Translations under genes and position numbers: made by a program | Assembly (NCBI RefSeq): GCF_003667575.1 | Contig: NZ_RCUY01000009.1 | Location: 124,001-188,000, forward strand | From: Mycetocola lacteus | Lineage (GTDB): Bacteria > Actinomycetota > Actinomycetes > Actinomycetales > Microbacteriaceae | Length of the DNA: 64,000 bases | Reading direction: 5' to 3' | Notes under the pieces: generated by a model | Seen by the model: the letters and a program-made list of their open reading frames with translations, nothing else | Databases searched by the model: none | Told to the model about the DNA's origin: nothing | Shown: positions 55,092 through 64,000 of the stretch, piece after piece | Position numbering within the stretch: position 1 is the stretch's first letter | Layout of the letters: every line of letters starts with the position of its first letter

Positions 55092-57215
55092 GTGCATAAC
55101 GAAGTTTCGCCGGGCGATCAACGCTCGGCTAAACGCATCCTTCTCGGCGATCCACTGCCGACGGACAAACTTGAGGGTCAGTTGCTCTCGAAGAGACTGG
55201 CCCTGCCGATCTTCGCCAGCGACGCCCTCTCCTCGGTTGCCTATGCACCGCAAGAACTGTTAATGATCCTGATGATCGGTGGCCTGGCGTTCCTGTCACT
55301 GGCACCGTGGATCGCCGCCTGCGTGGTCATCCTGCTGCTCGTGGTGATGCTCAGCTACCGTCAGCTGATCAAGGCCTACCCCTCCGGGGGTGGCGACTAC
55401 GAGGTGGCCCGGAAGAACCTCGGCGAGACCGCCGGACTGACCGTGGCCGCCGCCCTGCTGGTGGACTACGCGCTCACCGTGGCCGTATCCATCGCCTCCG
55501 GTGTGGACAACATCATCTCCGCCCTGCCGTTCCTGAACGAGTGGCGCGTTGAGCTCGCAATCGCCTTTGTGATCATCCTGGTCGCGGTCAACCTGCGCGG
55601 GGTCTCCGAGTCGAGCAAGCTGTTTGCGCTGCCGACCTACATCTTTGCCGGCAGCGTGTTCCTGATGATCGTGGTGGGCTTTGTCCGCATGGTCCTGGGC
55701 GACGCACCGGTGGCTGAATCGGCGAACTATACGGTTCACGGTGAGAGCCTCACCCAGGCCGCGATGGTGCTGCTAATCCTGCGCGCCTTTGCCAGCGGGT
55801 GTAGCGCACTGACCGGTGTCGAGGCGATCTCTAACGGCGTGCAGGCATTCCGTCTGCCCAAGATCCAGAACGCTCAGAAGACCCTGGTGGCCATGGGCGG
55901 CATCGCGATCGTGCTGTTTGCCGGCCTCACCGCCCTTGCGCTGACCACCGGTGTGCACTATGCCGAGAAGCCCTGCGATCTGCAGGGCTTTGCCGATTGT
56001 GCCTCGACCCCACAGCGCTCGCTGATCGCCCAGGTAGCCTCGGCGACCTTCGGCGACGGCAGCTTCCTGTTCTTCCTGGTGCAGGCCGCGACCGCCCTGG
56101 TGCTGCTGCTGGCCGCCAACACCGCCTTCAACGGCTTCCCGATGCTCGGCTCGGTCCTGGCTCGCGATGGATACGCCCCCAAGGCGCTGAACACCCGTGG
56201 TGACCGCCTGATCTACTCGAACGGCGTGATCATCCTCGGTCTGGTTGCAATCGGCATCCTGCTGGTCTTCCAGGCCAACCTGACCCAGCTGATCCAGCTC
56301 TACGTCATCGGTGTGTTCCTTTCGTTCACGCTGGGGCAGTTCGGCATGGTCAAGCACTGGCGTCGGGTACGTCGCGAAAATAAGTCGGCCCCCGGATCGA
56401 TGTCGGGTCTGCTGATCAACGGTCTCGGTGCCACGCTGACCCTGGTTGTGCTGCTGATCGTGACCGTGACCAAGTTCACCCACGGCGCGTGGGTTGTGTT
56501 TGTCATTATGCCGATCCTCGGTCTGCTGATGGCCGGTGTGCACCGCTACTACCGCGATGTCGCCCAGGAGATCCAGGTGGACCCGGACATCCGCTTCGGA
56601 TCCGACGGCGACCTCGCCGTGGTCCTGGTGGGCCGCCTGGACAAGCCGACCCTCAAGGCGCTGGACTATGCCCGCGCCGCCAAGCATGATCGCCTGATCG
56701 CGCTGCACGCGTCGATCGACCCCGAACGCAGCAAGCAACTCAAGGCCGAGTGGGAGGCCCTGGATCTCGGAATCGAGATCTCCTGCATCCCCTCGCCCTA
56801 CCGCGACGTGGCGATCCCGGTGTCGAAGTTCATCAAGCGCGACCGGGTGGAAAACGGCCCGGCCGTGGTCACCGTCTACATGCCCACCTACATCGTGGGC
56901 CACTGGTGGGAGCGTCTGCTGCACAACCACCGTTCCCGTCAGATCCAGCAGCGCCTGCTGCTGGTGCACGGCGTCACGGTGAGCCTGGTGCCCTGGCTGC
57001 TGGACTCCTCGGAGATGATCTACGGTCGCCGCTCCCGTCCGCTGCCCGGTGACGCCCGCCGCGGTCTGCCGCAGCGACCGGCACCGATGCGTCCGGCCGG
57101 AGCACGGGTGTCCAACGGTGCAATGCGTCTGCCCGAGGGTGCGGTCAAGCCGCCTCAAGAGCCCGGCGCGGACACGATTGCCAACACCGTCGTCCCCGAG
57201 CCCGAGGACAAGTAG
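55092..57215 (+). CDS. KimA-like APC-superfamily potassium transporter
   Basis: A 707-residue protein. The APC core (about 50-480) has about 12 membrane segments and starts with ALPIFASDALSSVAYAPQELL, very close to KimA/YdaO. It then has the SGGGDYEVARKNLGE and ASGCSALTGVEAISNGVQAF signatures. The cytoplasmic C-terminal domain (about 500-690) has GDLAVVLVGRLDKPTLKAL and VVTVYMPTYIVGHWWERLLHN. KimA imports K+ with protons and is inhibited by c-di-AMP in Bacillus. GTG start with TTGGGGAGC upstream; the longer frame is rejected. Confidence 0.88.
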   Translation: MHNEVSPGDQRSAKRILLGDPLPTDKLEGQLLSKRLALPIFASDALSSVAYAPQELLMILMIGGLAFLSLAPWIAACVVILLLVVMLSYRQLIKAYPSGGGDYEVARKNLGETAGLTVAAALLVDYALTVAVSIASGVDNIISALPFLNEWRVELAIAFVIILVAVNLRGVSESSKLFALPTYIFAGSVFLMIVVGFVRMVLGDAPVAESANYTVHGESLTQAAMVLLILRAFASGCSALTGVEAISNGVQAFRLPKIQNAQKTLVAMGGIAIVLFAGLTALALTTGVHYAEKPCDLQGFADCASTPQRSLIAQVASATFGDGSFLFFLVQAATALVLLLAANTAFNGFPMLGSVLARDGYAPKALNTRGDRLIYSNGVIILGLVAIGILLVFQANLTQLIQLYVIGVFLSFTLGQFGMVKHWRRVRRENKSAPGSMSGLLINGLGATLTLVVLLIVTVTKFTHGAWVVFVIMPILGLLMAGVHRYYRDVAQEIQVDPDIRFGSDGDLAVVLVGRLDKPTLKALDYARAAKHDRLIALHASIDPERSKQLKAEWEALDLGIEISCIPSPYRDVAIPVSKFIKRDRVENGPAVVTVYMPTYIVGHWWERLLHNHRSRQIQQRLLLVHGVTVSLVPWLLDSSEMIYGRRSRPLPGDARRGLPQRPAPMRPAGARVSNGAMRLPEGAVKPPQEPGADTIANTVVPEPEDK

Positions 57216-57235
57216 CCTCGCCCGAGGGCAACAAG

Positions 57236-57275
57236 AAGCCGGCCGTCACGATTACTCGTGACGGCCGGCTTTTTG
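57236..57275. terminator. terminator between KimA-like gene and membrane-protein gene
   Basis: AAGCCGGCCGTCACGA hairpin, TTAC loop, TTTTT tail. Confidence 0.92.
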
Positions 57276-57286
57276 CGTGGCGAAAA

Positions 57287-57697
57287 CTAGCGCGACTTGG
57301 GGGCGCGAATCATCGAGATGTAGGAGAAAACCCCCACGATCGCACCGAAGGCGATACCGGTGATCGCGAGGAAGCCGAGGACGTGCATCGTCCACTCGGC
57401 CGAACGCTCACCCTGGTTGACCAGCAGCGGCAAGATAATCAGGGCGAGACCCAGCACGGCACCGGCGGCGCGGTTACCCTTGGTCAGGCGCTTCCAGAAG
57501 GCCGCCAGAACCAGGAGCACACCGATCACGATGAGCACGGTGTTCACGATCGGGCCCACGGAGGTCTCGGGCGCGGTGGAGGTGGTGGCGTAGTAGATGA
57601 TTCCCGAAAGGAAGACACCCACTCCGAAAACAGAGAGGAGGGTTCCGGAACTGCGCTCGTCCGCCGGGCTCGTCTCACGGCTGTGTGTAGTGGTCAT
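57287..57697 (-). CDS. small four-helix membrane protein, unknown
   Basis: A 136-residue protein. A hydrophilic start (MTTTHSRETSPADERSSG) precedes four membrane segments (about 20-38, 48-68, 78-95, 104-128) and the end MIRAPKSR. I do not recognise a family. The ATG at 57697 is preferred because TAGCGT lies exactly 6 nt upstream; an in-frame GTG two codons earlier would fall inside that spacer. It lies just downstream of the helicase gene on the same strand, with its own promoter. Confidence 0.75.
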   Translation of the reverse strand: MTTTHSRETSPADERSSGTLLSVFGVGVFLSGIIYYATTSTAPETSVGPIVNTVLIVIGVLLVLAAFWKRLTKGNRAAGAVLGLALIILPLLVNQGERSAEWTMHVLGFLAITGIAFGAIVGVFSYISMIRAPKSR

Positions 57698-57722
57698 ATA
57701 CACACGCTATCAATACCGACCG

Positions 57723-60287
57723 CTATCCGAGAAGTGGACCCACCGCGGTGACCCGGAGGACCGCCTCGCCGGCCTCCACAGATTCGGCCAGATCGACCAC
57801 GGCCGAGATCCCCCAGTCGCCGTCGCCATCGGGATCTTCGAAGACCTGACGGACCTTCCAGACACCCTCGGACTCGGCCGGGGACTGGTCCACGGTGAGC
57901 AGCTGCGGGCCGCGGGCACTCGGGCCATCGCCGAGGGAATCGTAATCCTCGTAGTACGCGTCCATCGCCTCCGACCAGGCATCGGCATCAAAGCCGGCGG
58001 CACCATCCAGTGCGCCGAGCTCGTCGAAACGGTCGCGCGCTGCCAGCTGGACCCGGCGGAACATCTCGTTGCGGATCAGCACCAGGAATGCTCGCGGGTT
58101 GGAGAGAATGTTGCGCGGTGCCGGGGGCAATGCCTGGGCCTGCTCGGCATGCTTTTCGGGATCCGGGTGGGCGAGTTCCTCCCACTCATCCAGCAGGCTC
58201 GAGTCGACCTGGCGCACCAGTTCACCCAGCCACTCGATGATGTCGCGCAGCTCCTCGCTCTTGAACTCCTCGGGCACGCTCTGGCTGATCGCCCGGTAGG
58301 CGTCGGACAGGTAGCGCAGTACCAGGCCCTCCGAGCGGGCGATCTTATAGAAGCTCACGTACTCGGTGAAGGTCATCGCGCGCTCGTACAGGTCGCGCAC
58401 CACGGACTTGGGACGCAGCTCGAAGTCACGCGCCCAGGGGCGCTCGGTCGCGTACATCTCAAACGCCGCATCCAGCAGCTCGGCCAGCGGCTTCGGGTGG
58501 GTGACCTCCTCGAGCAGCTCCATCCGCTCGTCGTATTCGATCCCCTCGGACTTCATCGAGTTCACGGCCTCGCCACGGGCGAGGAACTGCTGCTGGTTGA
58601 TGATCGGACGCGGATCGTCCAGGGTAGATTCGATCACCGAAATCACATCGAGCGCGTGGGTGGGCACGTCGGGATCCAGCAGCTCCAGCGCGGCAATCGC
58701 AAACGGCGAGAGCGGCTGGTTGAGGGCGAAGTTTGCCTGTAGCTCGACGGTCAGACGGTACTGGATGCTGCCGTCCTCCTCGGTAAAACGCTCGATGATG
58801 CCCGCGGACACCAGGGTCCGATAGATCTCGATCGCGCGGCGGGCCAGCTCAAACTGGCGCGTCCGGGGCTCATGGTTGTCGAAGACCAGGGCACGCACCC
58901 GGGCAAACGCATCCCGACCGTGGGCAACCACGTTAAGGATCATCGAGTGGGTGATCTCCATATGGCTGACCAGCGTCTCGGGCTGCGCCTCGATGATGCG
59001 TTCGAAGCTCGCCTCACCCCAGGAGACAAAGCCCTGCGGGGCTTTCTTGCGGATGATCTTGCGCTTCTTCTTGGGGTCGTCCCCGGCCTTCTGAATCAGC
59101 TTGAGGTTTTCAATCTCATGCTCGGGGGCTTCGAGGACCACGTCGCCGGCGGTGTCAAAGCCCGCGCGTCCGGCCCGGCCGGCGATCTGGTGGAACTCAC
59201 GTGCCTGGAGTTGGCGCATCTTGACACCGTCGTATTTGGTCAGCCCGGAGAGCAACACCGTGCGAATCGGGACGTTGATGCCCACACCGAGCGTGTCGGT
59301 GCCGCAGATTACCCGCAGCTGCCCGCGCTGAGCCAGCTGCTCAACCAGGCGGCGATAGCGCGGCAGCATGCCGGCGTGGTGCACGCCGATACCCATCCGC
59401 ACCAGACGCGACAGGGTCTTGCCAAAGCCGGTGGTGAAGCGGAAGTCGCCGATCGCCTCGGCGATCTCGTCCCGCTGCTCACGGCTGACGATCTTGACGC
59501 TGGTGAGCGCCTGCGCGCGCTCGGCCGCGGCGGCCTGAGCGAAGTGCACCACGTAGATCGGGGCGCGCTGAGTCTGCAGCAGTTCTTCGATGGTCTCCTG
59601 GACGGGGGTCTGGACGTAGCTGTAGTGCAGCGGGACCGGACGGGTTGCCCCGGTGACCTCCACGGTGTCCCGACCGGTGCGGCGACTGAGGTCGGCCTTG
59701 AGGTCGGTGACGTCGCCCAGGGTGGCCGACAGGAGCAGGAACTGGGTTTTGGGCAGGGTCAGCAGCGGAACCTGCCAGGCCCATCCGCGGTCGCGGTCGC
59801 CGTAGAAGTGAAACTCATCCATAACCACCTGGCCGATATCGGCGTCCTCGCCCTCGCGCAGCGCCTGGTTGGCCAGAATCTCCGCGGTGCAGCAGATGAT
59901 CGGAGCATCGGCATTCACCGCCGAGTCACCGGTGACCATGCCAACGTTCTCGGCCCCGAAGGCCTCCACCAGGGCGAAGAACTTCTCGCTCACCAGCGCC
60001 TTGATCGGCGCCGTGTAGTAGGTGCGCTCCCCCGCGGCCAGGGCGGCGAAGTGTGCCCCCATCGCGACCAGGGACTTACCCGAGCCGGTCGGGGTGGAGA
60101 GGATCACGTTGGCCCCGGACACCAGCTCCATCAGCGCTTCCTCCTGCGCCGGATACGGGGTGATCCCGCCGCTGGTGGCCCAGTCGAGGAAGGACTCAAA
60201 CACGTCATCGGCGCTGGCCTTGGCGGCATACAGCTCATCGATGCGGGTGGAGAGTCCGGGACGGGAAGGTGCTGCGGAGGAAGACAT
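57723..60287 (-). CDS. DEAD/DEAH-box helicase with DUF3516 domain
   Basis: An 854-residue superfamily 2 helicase, Ski2-like. Motif I is TPTGSGKS (about 63-70), motif II is VMDEFHFYGD, motif III is LLSATLGD, and motif VI is HQIAGRAGRAGFD. The C-terminal 450 residues form the DUF3516 region with RRGYNPEE-like SEGIEYDERMELLEEVTHPKPL and RLNDYLEWLGELVRQVDSS-like segments. It probably unwinds structured RNA in decay or maturation; the partner is unknown. ATG with GGAGCC upstream; GAGAAT stands 6 nt before it. Confidence 0.9.
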   Translation of the reverse strand: MSSSAAPSRPGLSTRIDELYAAKASADDVFESFLDWATSGGITPYPAQEEALMELVSGANVILSTPTGSGKSLVAMGAHFAALAAGERTYYTAPIKALVSEKFFALVEAFGAENVGMVTGDSAVNADAPIICCTAEILANQALREGEDADIGQVVMDEFHFYGDRDRGWAWQVPLLTLPKTQFLLLSATLGDVTDLKADLSRRTGRDTVEVTGATRPVPLHYSYVQTPVQETIEELLQTQRAPIYVVHFAQAAAAERAQALTSVKIVSREQRDEIAEAIGDFRFTTGFGKTLSRLVRMGIGVHHAGMLPRYRRLVEQLAQRGQLRVICGTDTLGVGINVPIRTVLLSGLTKYDGVKMRQLQAREFHQIAGRAGRAGFDTAGDVVLEAPEHEIENLKLIQKAGDDPKKKRKIIRKKAPQGFVSWGEASFERIIEAQPETLVSHMEITHSMILNVVAHGRDAFARVRALVFDNHEPRTRQFELARRAIEIYRTLVSAGIIERFTEEDGSIQYRLTVELQANFALNQPLSPFAIAALELLDPDVPTHALDVISVIESTLDDPRPIINQQQFLARGEAVNSMKSEGIEYDERMELLEEVTHPKPLAELLDAAFEMYATERPWARDFELRPKSVVRDLYERAMTFTEYVSFYKIARSEGLVLRYLSDAYRAISQSVPEEFKSEELRDIIEWLGELVRQVDSSLLDEWEELAHPDPEKHAEQAQALPPAPRNILSNPRAFLVLIRNEMFRRVQLAARDRFDELGALDGAAGFDADAWSEAMDAYYEDYDSLGDGPSARGPQLLTVDQSPAESEGVWKVRQVFEDPDGDGDWGISAVVDLAESVEAGEAVLRVTAVGPLLG

Positions 60288-60435
60288 GGCTCCATTCTCC
60301 CAGAAACGCACCCTCGGGCGCCGCACACCGCACGGGCGCACGCAAACATCACCGGACCGATACACGCTATGCGCACGCACCCGACCGGGGTCCCACGATG
60401 CCCATCAGCGTTGATTCAAGCGCGGCATCTGCGCA

Positions 60436-61866
60436 TTAGACCATCGGGTCTCCCCGGCACCCCCGGCCAAGATCGGAGGCGGCACTACTGGCCGTCGCGG
60501 GTACCCCACGTTCGAGGATGTGCACGGTCTTGGTGAGGGTGATGGTGCCGAGGTCGGGGGCGCTCATGCGCACGGTCACCGTGTGCTCACCCGGGCTCTG
60601 GAACACCATTTCCAGCAGCGGGGAATCGCTCGCACGGTCAAAGACCCCGTTGCCGGTGGTGTCGTACTCGTAGTGCACCGGCGTCCCCAGGGGGAGTCCA
60701 GCCTCGGCGCCAAAGAGCATCGACTGACCCACCAGGCCCGAGGTTGCCGAGTTCAGGGCGGGCAGCGGTGCCGGGGCAGGTCGCGGCCCCGCCGCATCGG
60801 AGGTGCTATCTCGCGGAGCGGGGCGCGGAGCGACCGGCCCGGTCGGGCGATCGCCGGCCCACAGGGACGCTGCCACCTCGGCCAGTTCGCGCGCCTTAAT
60901 GGTGCCCTCGAGTCCCTCAAGATAGTTGAGGTGCGGCTCGGGAACCGTGAGTAGGGCACCGAGACCCCAGAGCCAGCTGTAGCTGCACACCGGATCGCGG
61001 GGGTGGCACAGGGCACTCTTGAACCCGGCAAAATCATAGAAGTTGTCGGTTGCCGTGCGCTGCTGCTCTCCCATCCACCAGCGAATGATCCCCTGGCCGG
61101 AAATCTCACGCTCATTACCGGCACCCGCGGGCTGCTGATAAGGGTCGCCGAAAGTCATGATTGCCGAGACCTGCCCGGGCAATGCCTGCGCGAGGGTGCG
61201 CGCCGCCATTGCACCCTGGGAGTACCCAATGGCGATGTAGCGGGTCCGGCAGCCGGCCGGCTGGGTTGCCGCAAAATCACGCATGACCCGCTCGGCATAG
61301 GTCGCTCCGTGGGCGGCCGAATCGATCATGTCATCAAAGATCGTGGTGCGTGCCTGAATCGGCACGGCCGTGTAGCCCGCATCGTCGGTACCGCCAACTC
61401 CGAGAACCGGGACCTCCCCCACTGAGAAGCCCGCGGGCCACCCAGATTCGGGCTCGACTCCGCCCAGCGCGTCCACCAGACGAGCAAGCGTGGGGCCTTC
61501 CCAGCCGTTGGTCACCCGACCGGAGCGGGGATACAGCGTGGGGGCACCGTCCAGGGCACTCACCCCCGGCGCCAGGTTGGCCTCGCCGCTCCCTCGGAAG
61601 GCAAGAATCGCCACCGGGGTGCACGTCGTGGACTCCTGCATGCTGTAGCGCGGGAGCGCGATCGCCTGAGCGGGCATCGGCGCGATCACCGCGGGCAGCG
61701 CCAGGGCTCCACAGAGCACCGCCATGCTCAGAAACGAGCGACCGATCGCACGCACCGCCCGCGGAGCGCCGCGTCCGGTTAACCAACGCCATCCCGCAGC
61801 AAGCACCGCCGTGTGGGATTTCACACGTGCGCTGGGTTCGGGATTTCGGGGGTGCTTGCGGGGCAC
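60436..61866 (-). CDS. secreted cutinase-like alpha/beta hydrolase with C-terminal PKD-like domain
   Basis: A 476-residue frame. The signal peptide is around FLSMAVLCGALALPAVIAPMPAQA (about 44-68). The cutinase-type domain (about 80-310) has the AILAFRGSGEA strand, nucleophile Ser in AIGYSQGAMAA, Asp in CHPRDPVC and His in PEPHLNYL, i.e. a full Ser-Asp-His triad. A Pro/Ala linker leads to a beta-sandwich-like segment (about 375-450) with YEYDTTGNGVFDRASDSPL and GEHTVTVRM, as in PKD domains. It may hydrolyse esters or lipids outside the cell. The start is uncertain: GTG 61866 gives a long basic leader before the signal. Confidence 0.75.
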   Translation of the reverse strand: MPRKHPRNPEPSARVKSHTAVLAAGWRWLTGRGAPRAVRAIGRSFLSMAVLCGALALPAVIAPMPAQAIALPRYSMQESTTCTPVAILAFRGSGEANLAPGVSALDGAPTLYPRSGRVTNGWEGPTLARLVDALGGVEPESGWPAGFSVGEVPVLGVGGTDDAGYTAVPIQARTTIFDDMIDSAAHGATYAERVMRDFAATQPAGCRTRYIAIGYSQGAMAARTLAQALPGQVSAIMTFGDPYQQPAGAGNEREISGQGIIRWWMGEQQRTATDNFYDFAGFKSALCHPRDPVCSYSWLWGLGALLTVPEPHLNYLEGLEGTIKARELAEVAASLWAGDRPTGPVAPRPAPRDSTSDAAGPRPAPAPLPALNSATSGLVGQSMLFGAEAGLPLGTPVHYEYDTTGNGVFDRASDSPLLEMVFQSPGEHTVTVRMSAPDLGTITLTKTVHILERGVPATASSAASDLGRGCRGDPMV

Positions 61867-62013
61867 GAGAGAAGGGCACTTTCTCTGGGTAAAGCTGCAT
61901 TCGGGGCAGTAGTGCGGGTGATCCGTTGGGGCAGATCGGGGTGGACCCCGGGGTGGGGGCCCGATGAATCTCGGGGCGAAACGGGTGATGCTGTGGTGCT
62001 GAGTGTGGCGAGA
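61867..62013. other. gap between cutinase-like gene and glnE
   Basis: About 147 bp of G-rich plus strand sequence. No gene, no clear promoter and no hairpin terminator recognised. Confidence 0.4.
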
Positions 62014-62052
62014 AGGGGGTGTCGCTAGGGGGTGTCGCTAGGGGGTGTCGCT
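62014..62052. repeat. three tandem 13-bp units at the glnE 3' end
   Basis: AGGGGGTGTCGCT repeated perfectly at 62014-62026, 62027-62039 and 62040-62052. The glnE stop codon (62040-62038, minus strand) lies at a unit boundary, so the last residues SDTP and the stop are encoded by the repeat. Confidence 0.9.
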
Positions 62053-64000
62053 CACGGAGTCATAAAACAGGTGTTCAAAGACGGCGCGGGAACGACGGGT
62101 AATTCGGAGGTAGTCCTGTTCCAGATCACCGGCGGATCCCGCCGGATATTCCAGAATGCGGGCGATACCCTCCAGTTGGTCTCGATCGCGTGGCAAAACA
62201 TCCGTAGTGCGATTCAACCACAGGGTCATGGCCGAGCGCACGCGCGACGCAAACAACCATGCTTTTTCGAGCTGATCGGCGTCTTCCTGACCCACAAACT
62301 GGTGACGCTGGGCGGCGTGCAGGGCGTCCAGCGTGCTCGTGGTGCGCAGCTCGGGGATCCCGGCCGCATGCTCCAGCTGGACCAGCTGGGTGAACCACTC
62401 CACATCGCTCAGCGACCCCCGGCCGAGCTTCACGTGCCGGGTCGGATCGGCGCCCTTGGGGAGGCGCTCCCCCTCCACTCGTGCCTTGATCCGGCGCACC
62501 TCGCGCAGCTCGGCGGCGTCGATCGAGGCCGGGTAGCGTACGGTGTCGGCCAGTGCGGTGAAATCCGCGCACAGGGTGGGGTCGCCGGCGACCGGGCGGG
62601 CACGCAGCAGGGCCTGCGCCTCCCAGGTGAGTGACCAGCGGGCGTAGTAGGCGCGGTAGGAGTCGAGCGTGCGCACCAGGGCACCGTTGCGCCCCTCGGG
62701 GCGGAGGTCGAGGTCCAGATCCAGCGGAAGGCGGGCATCTTGGCTCAAACGACTGAGTTCGGTGGCGATCTTCCCGGCCGCGCGGGCGGCGCGCTCGGGG
62801 TCGAGGGCGACGGGGCGATACACGTAAATGATGTCGGCGTCCGAGCCGAAGCCCAGCTCGCCACCGCCGAGGCGACCCATGCCGATGATCGCAAACTCCA
62901 GCTGGGTGTCGTCCAGCGTGGCATCCTCGCGGATCAAATCCAGCAGGCCGCCGATGGTCACCTCGGTGATGACCGTGAGGCCGGTGGCAATGGTGCGCAC
63001 GTCGCAGACCCCGAGCACCGAGGCCAGCGCGAGTCGCAGGATCTCCCGGCGACGCACCCGCAGCACCGCGCGGGCCGCACGGTCGGGCTCGCTATAGCGG
63101 CTGCGGATCGCCCGCACCTCGGCGGCCAGTGCGGCCTCGTCCCGCGGATGCATCAGGGTATCGGACTCCAGCCAGGCCGCGGCCTCGGGGAACTTATCCA
63201 GCAGCTCGCCGATAAAGCGCGAGCCACTCAGCACCTTGGTCAGGCGCTCGGCCACCCCCGAGGAGTCCCGTACCATGCGCAGGAACCAGTGGGTGCTGCC
63301 CAGGGCGTCGCTCAGGCGACGGAAGGCGAGCAGCCCGTAGTCGGGGTCCGCGCCGTCGGCCAGCCAGCGCAGCAGCACCGGGAGGAGGTTGCGCTGGATT
63401 GCCGCACTGCGGGAAATGCCGTTGGTGAGCGCGGCAATGTGGGCGAGGGCCCCGGCGGGATCACGGAAGCCGATCGCGGCCAGGCGAGCCCCGGCGGCCG
63501 CGGTAGTGAGCCTGGTCTCGTCCATGCCCAGTTCGGCCACCGCGCTCAGCAGCGGACGATAGAACAGGCGTTCATGCAACTGGCGCACACGCTGCTTGGT
63601 GGCCTCCCAGCGGCGCACCAGATCGCCCCCGGAGGCGGCCAGGTGGGAACCGCGGGCGAGGATGCGCAGGGCGTCATCCTCGCCCGGCATCAGGTGCGTG
63701 CGACGCATCTGCTGAAGCTGAAGTCGGTGTTCGAGGACCCGAAGCAGACGGTAGTCCGCCATGAACTCGCCGGATTCCTCGCGCCCGATATACCCGGCAT
63801 CCGCCAGGGCGCGCAGCGCGGCCACGGTGCCGCCCACCCGCACGCTCTCGTCGGCAAAACCGTGCACCAGCTGGAGCAGCTGCACGGTGAACTCGATGTC
63901 CCGCAGGCCCCCGGGGCCCAGCTTGAGCTGGAAGCTCACGTCCTCGGCCGGGATGTTGGCGGTCACCCGCTCGCGCATCCGCTGCACCGACTCGACAAAG
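62038..64000 (-). CDS. glnE: bifunctional glutamine synthetase adenylyltransferase/deadenylase, 3' part
   Basis: The open frame runs to the window edge, so the N-terminal part of the protein is missing (about 654 codons present). The first part has the end of the deadenylase domain (KLGPGGLRDIEFTVQLLQL, RVLEHRLQLQQMRRTH). The C-terminal adenylyltransferase domain has ELGFGSDADIIYVY with the catalytic GSDAD, LDLDLRPEGRNG, and the KLGRGSLSDVEWFTQLVQL repeat. GlnE attaches or removes AMP on GlnA (Tyr402 here) according to nitrogen state. Its C-terminus is encoded by a 13-bp tandem repeat. Confidence 0.93.
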   Translation of the reverse strand, partial: FVESVQRMRERVTANIPAEDVSFQLKLGPGGLRDIEFTVQLLQLVHGFADESVRVGGTVAALRALADAGYIGREESGEFMADYRLLRVLEHRLQLQQMRRTHLMPGEDDALRILARGSHLAASGGDLVRRWEATKQRVRQLHERLFYRPLLSAVAELGMDETRLTTAAAGARLAAIGFRDPAGALAHIAALTNGISRSAAIQRNLLPVLLRWLADGADPDYGLLAFRRLSDALGSTHWFLRMVRDSSGVAERLTKVLSGSRFIGELLDKFPEAAAWLESDTLMHPRDEAALAAEVRAIRSRYSEPDRAARAVLRVRRREILRLALASVLGVCDVRTIATGLTVITEVTIGGLLDLIREDATLDDTQLEFAIIGMGRLGGGELGFGSDADIIYVYRPVALDPERAARAAGKIATELSRLSQDARLPLDLDLDLRPEGRNGALVRTLDSYRAYYARWSLTWEAQALLRARPVAGDPTLCADFTALADTVRYPASIDAAELREVRRIKARVEGERLPKGADPTRHVKLGRGSLSDVEWFTQLVQLEHAAGIPELRTTSTLDALHAAQRHQFVGQEDADQLEKAWLFASRVRSAMTLWLNRTTDVLPRDRDQLEGIARILEYPAGSAGDLEQDYLRITRRSRAVFEHLFYDSVSDTP

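Overview
This 64 kb window is ordinary chromosome of a high-GC actinobacterium. Gene content and order point to the Microbacteriaceae or a close relative: DUF3000 next to an RNase D-like protein, the DUF3159-DUF3710-dut-DUF3093-DUF4193-sepH block, parC/parE-DUF7455-gatD-murT-sigA, and pepA-lpd-sucB-DUF4191-RDD-glnA-glnE. I cannot name a genus. I saw no rRNA, tRNA, CRISPR array, insertion sequence or prophage. Many genes begin directly at a -10 hexamer (TANNNT, then 6 nt, then ATG or GTG), which is the mark of leaderless mRNAs. Most convergent gene ends carry strong GC-rich hairpin terminators.

Layout. 1-6.1 kb: the 5' part of an alpha/beta hydrolase, DUF3000, an RNase D-like nuclease and a fadA-fadB beta-oxidation pair. 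6.2-11.5 kb: an accessory operon of two flavin-dependent monooxygenases and an amino-acid-type ABC importer, probably for scavenging sulfur from an organic compound. 11.6-21.1 kb: dxs, acnA and the conserved DUF/dut/sepH block. 21.1-30 kb: a carbohydrate locus with a LacI regulator, a GH1 beta-glucosidase, a complete CUT1-type ABC importer, two LacI-type operators, and a divergent secreted LPQTG-anchored beta-helix protein. 30-40 kb: a nucleotide pyrophosphatase-like protein, topoisomerase IV (parC, parE), DUF7455, gatD, murT and the primary sigma factor. 40-50.3 kb: an MFS transporter, a PAC2 protein, leucyl aminopeptidase, lipoamide dehydrogenase, the 2-oxo acid dehydrogenase E2, DUF4191, an RDD protein and glutamine synthetase with an upstream GlnR-like box. 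50.3-64 kb: a large secreted subtilase, UPF0114, a KimA-like potassium transporter, a small membrane protein, a DUF3516 helicase, a cutinase-like secreted hydrolase and partial glnE, whose product adenylylates GlnA.

The most unusual observation is the murT-gatD pair. It is intact, translationally coupled and in its normal housekeeping position. However, GatD has Gly where the glutaminase nucleophile Cys should be and contains no cysteine at all. MurT has lost the four-cysteine zinc ribbon and has a changed KNPAG motif. Microbacteriaceae make B-type peptidoglycan, in which the alpha-carboxyl of D-Glu2 carries the interpeptide bridge instead of an amide. This pair may therefore no longer amidate lipid II and may instead have been recruited to attach the bridge amino acid. 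That last step is inference.
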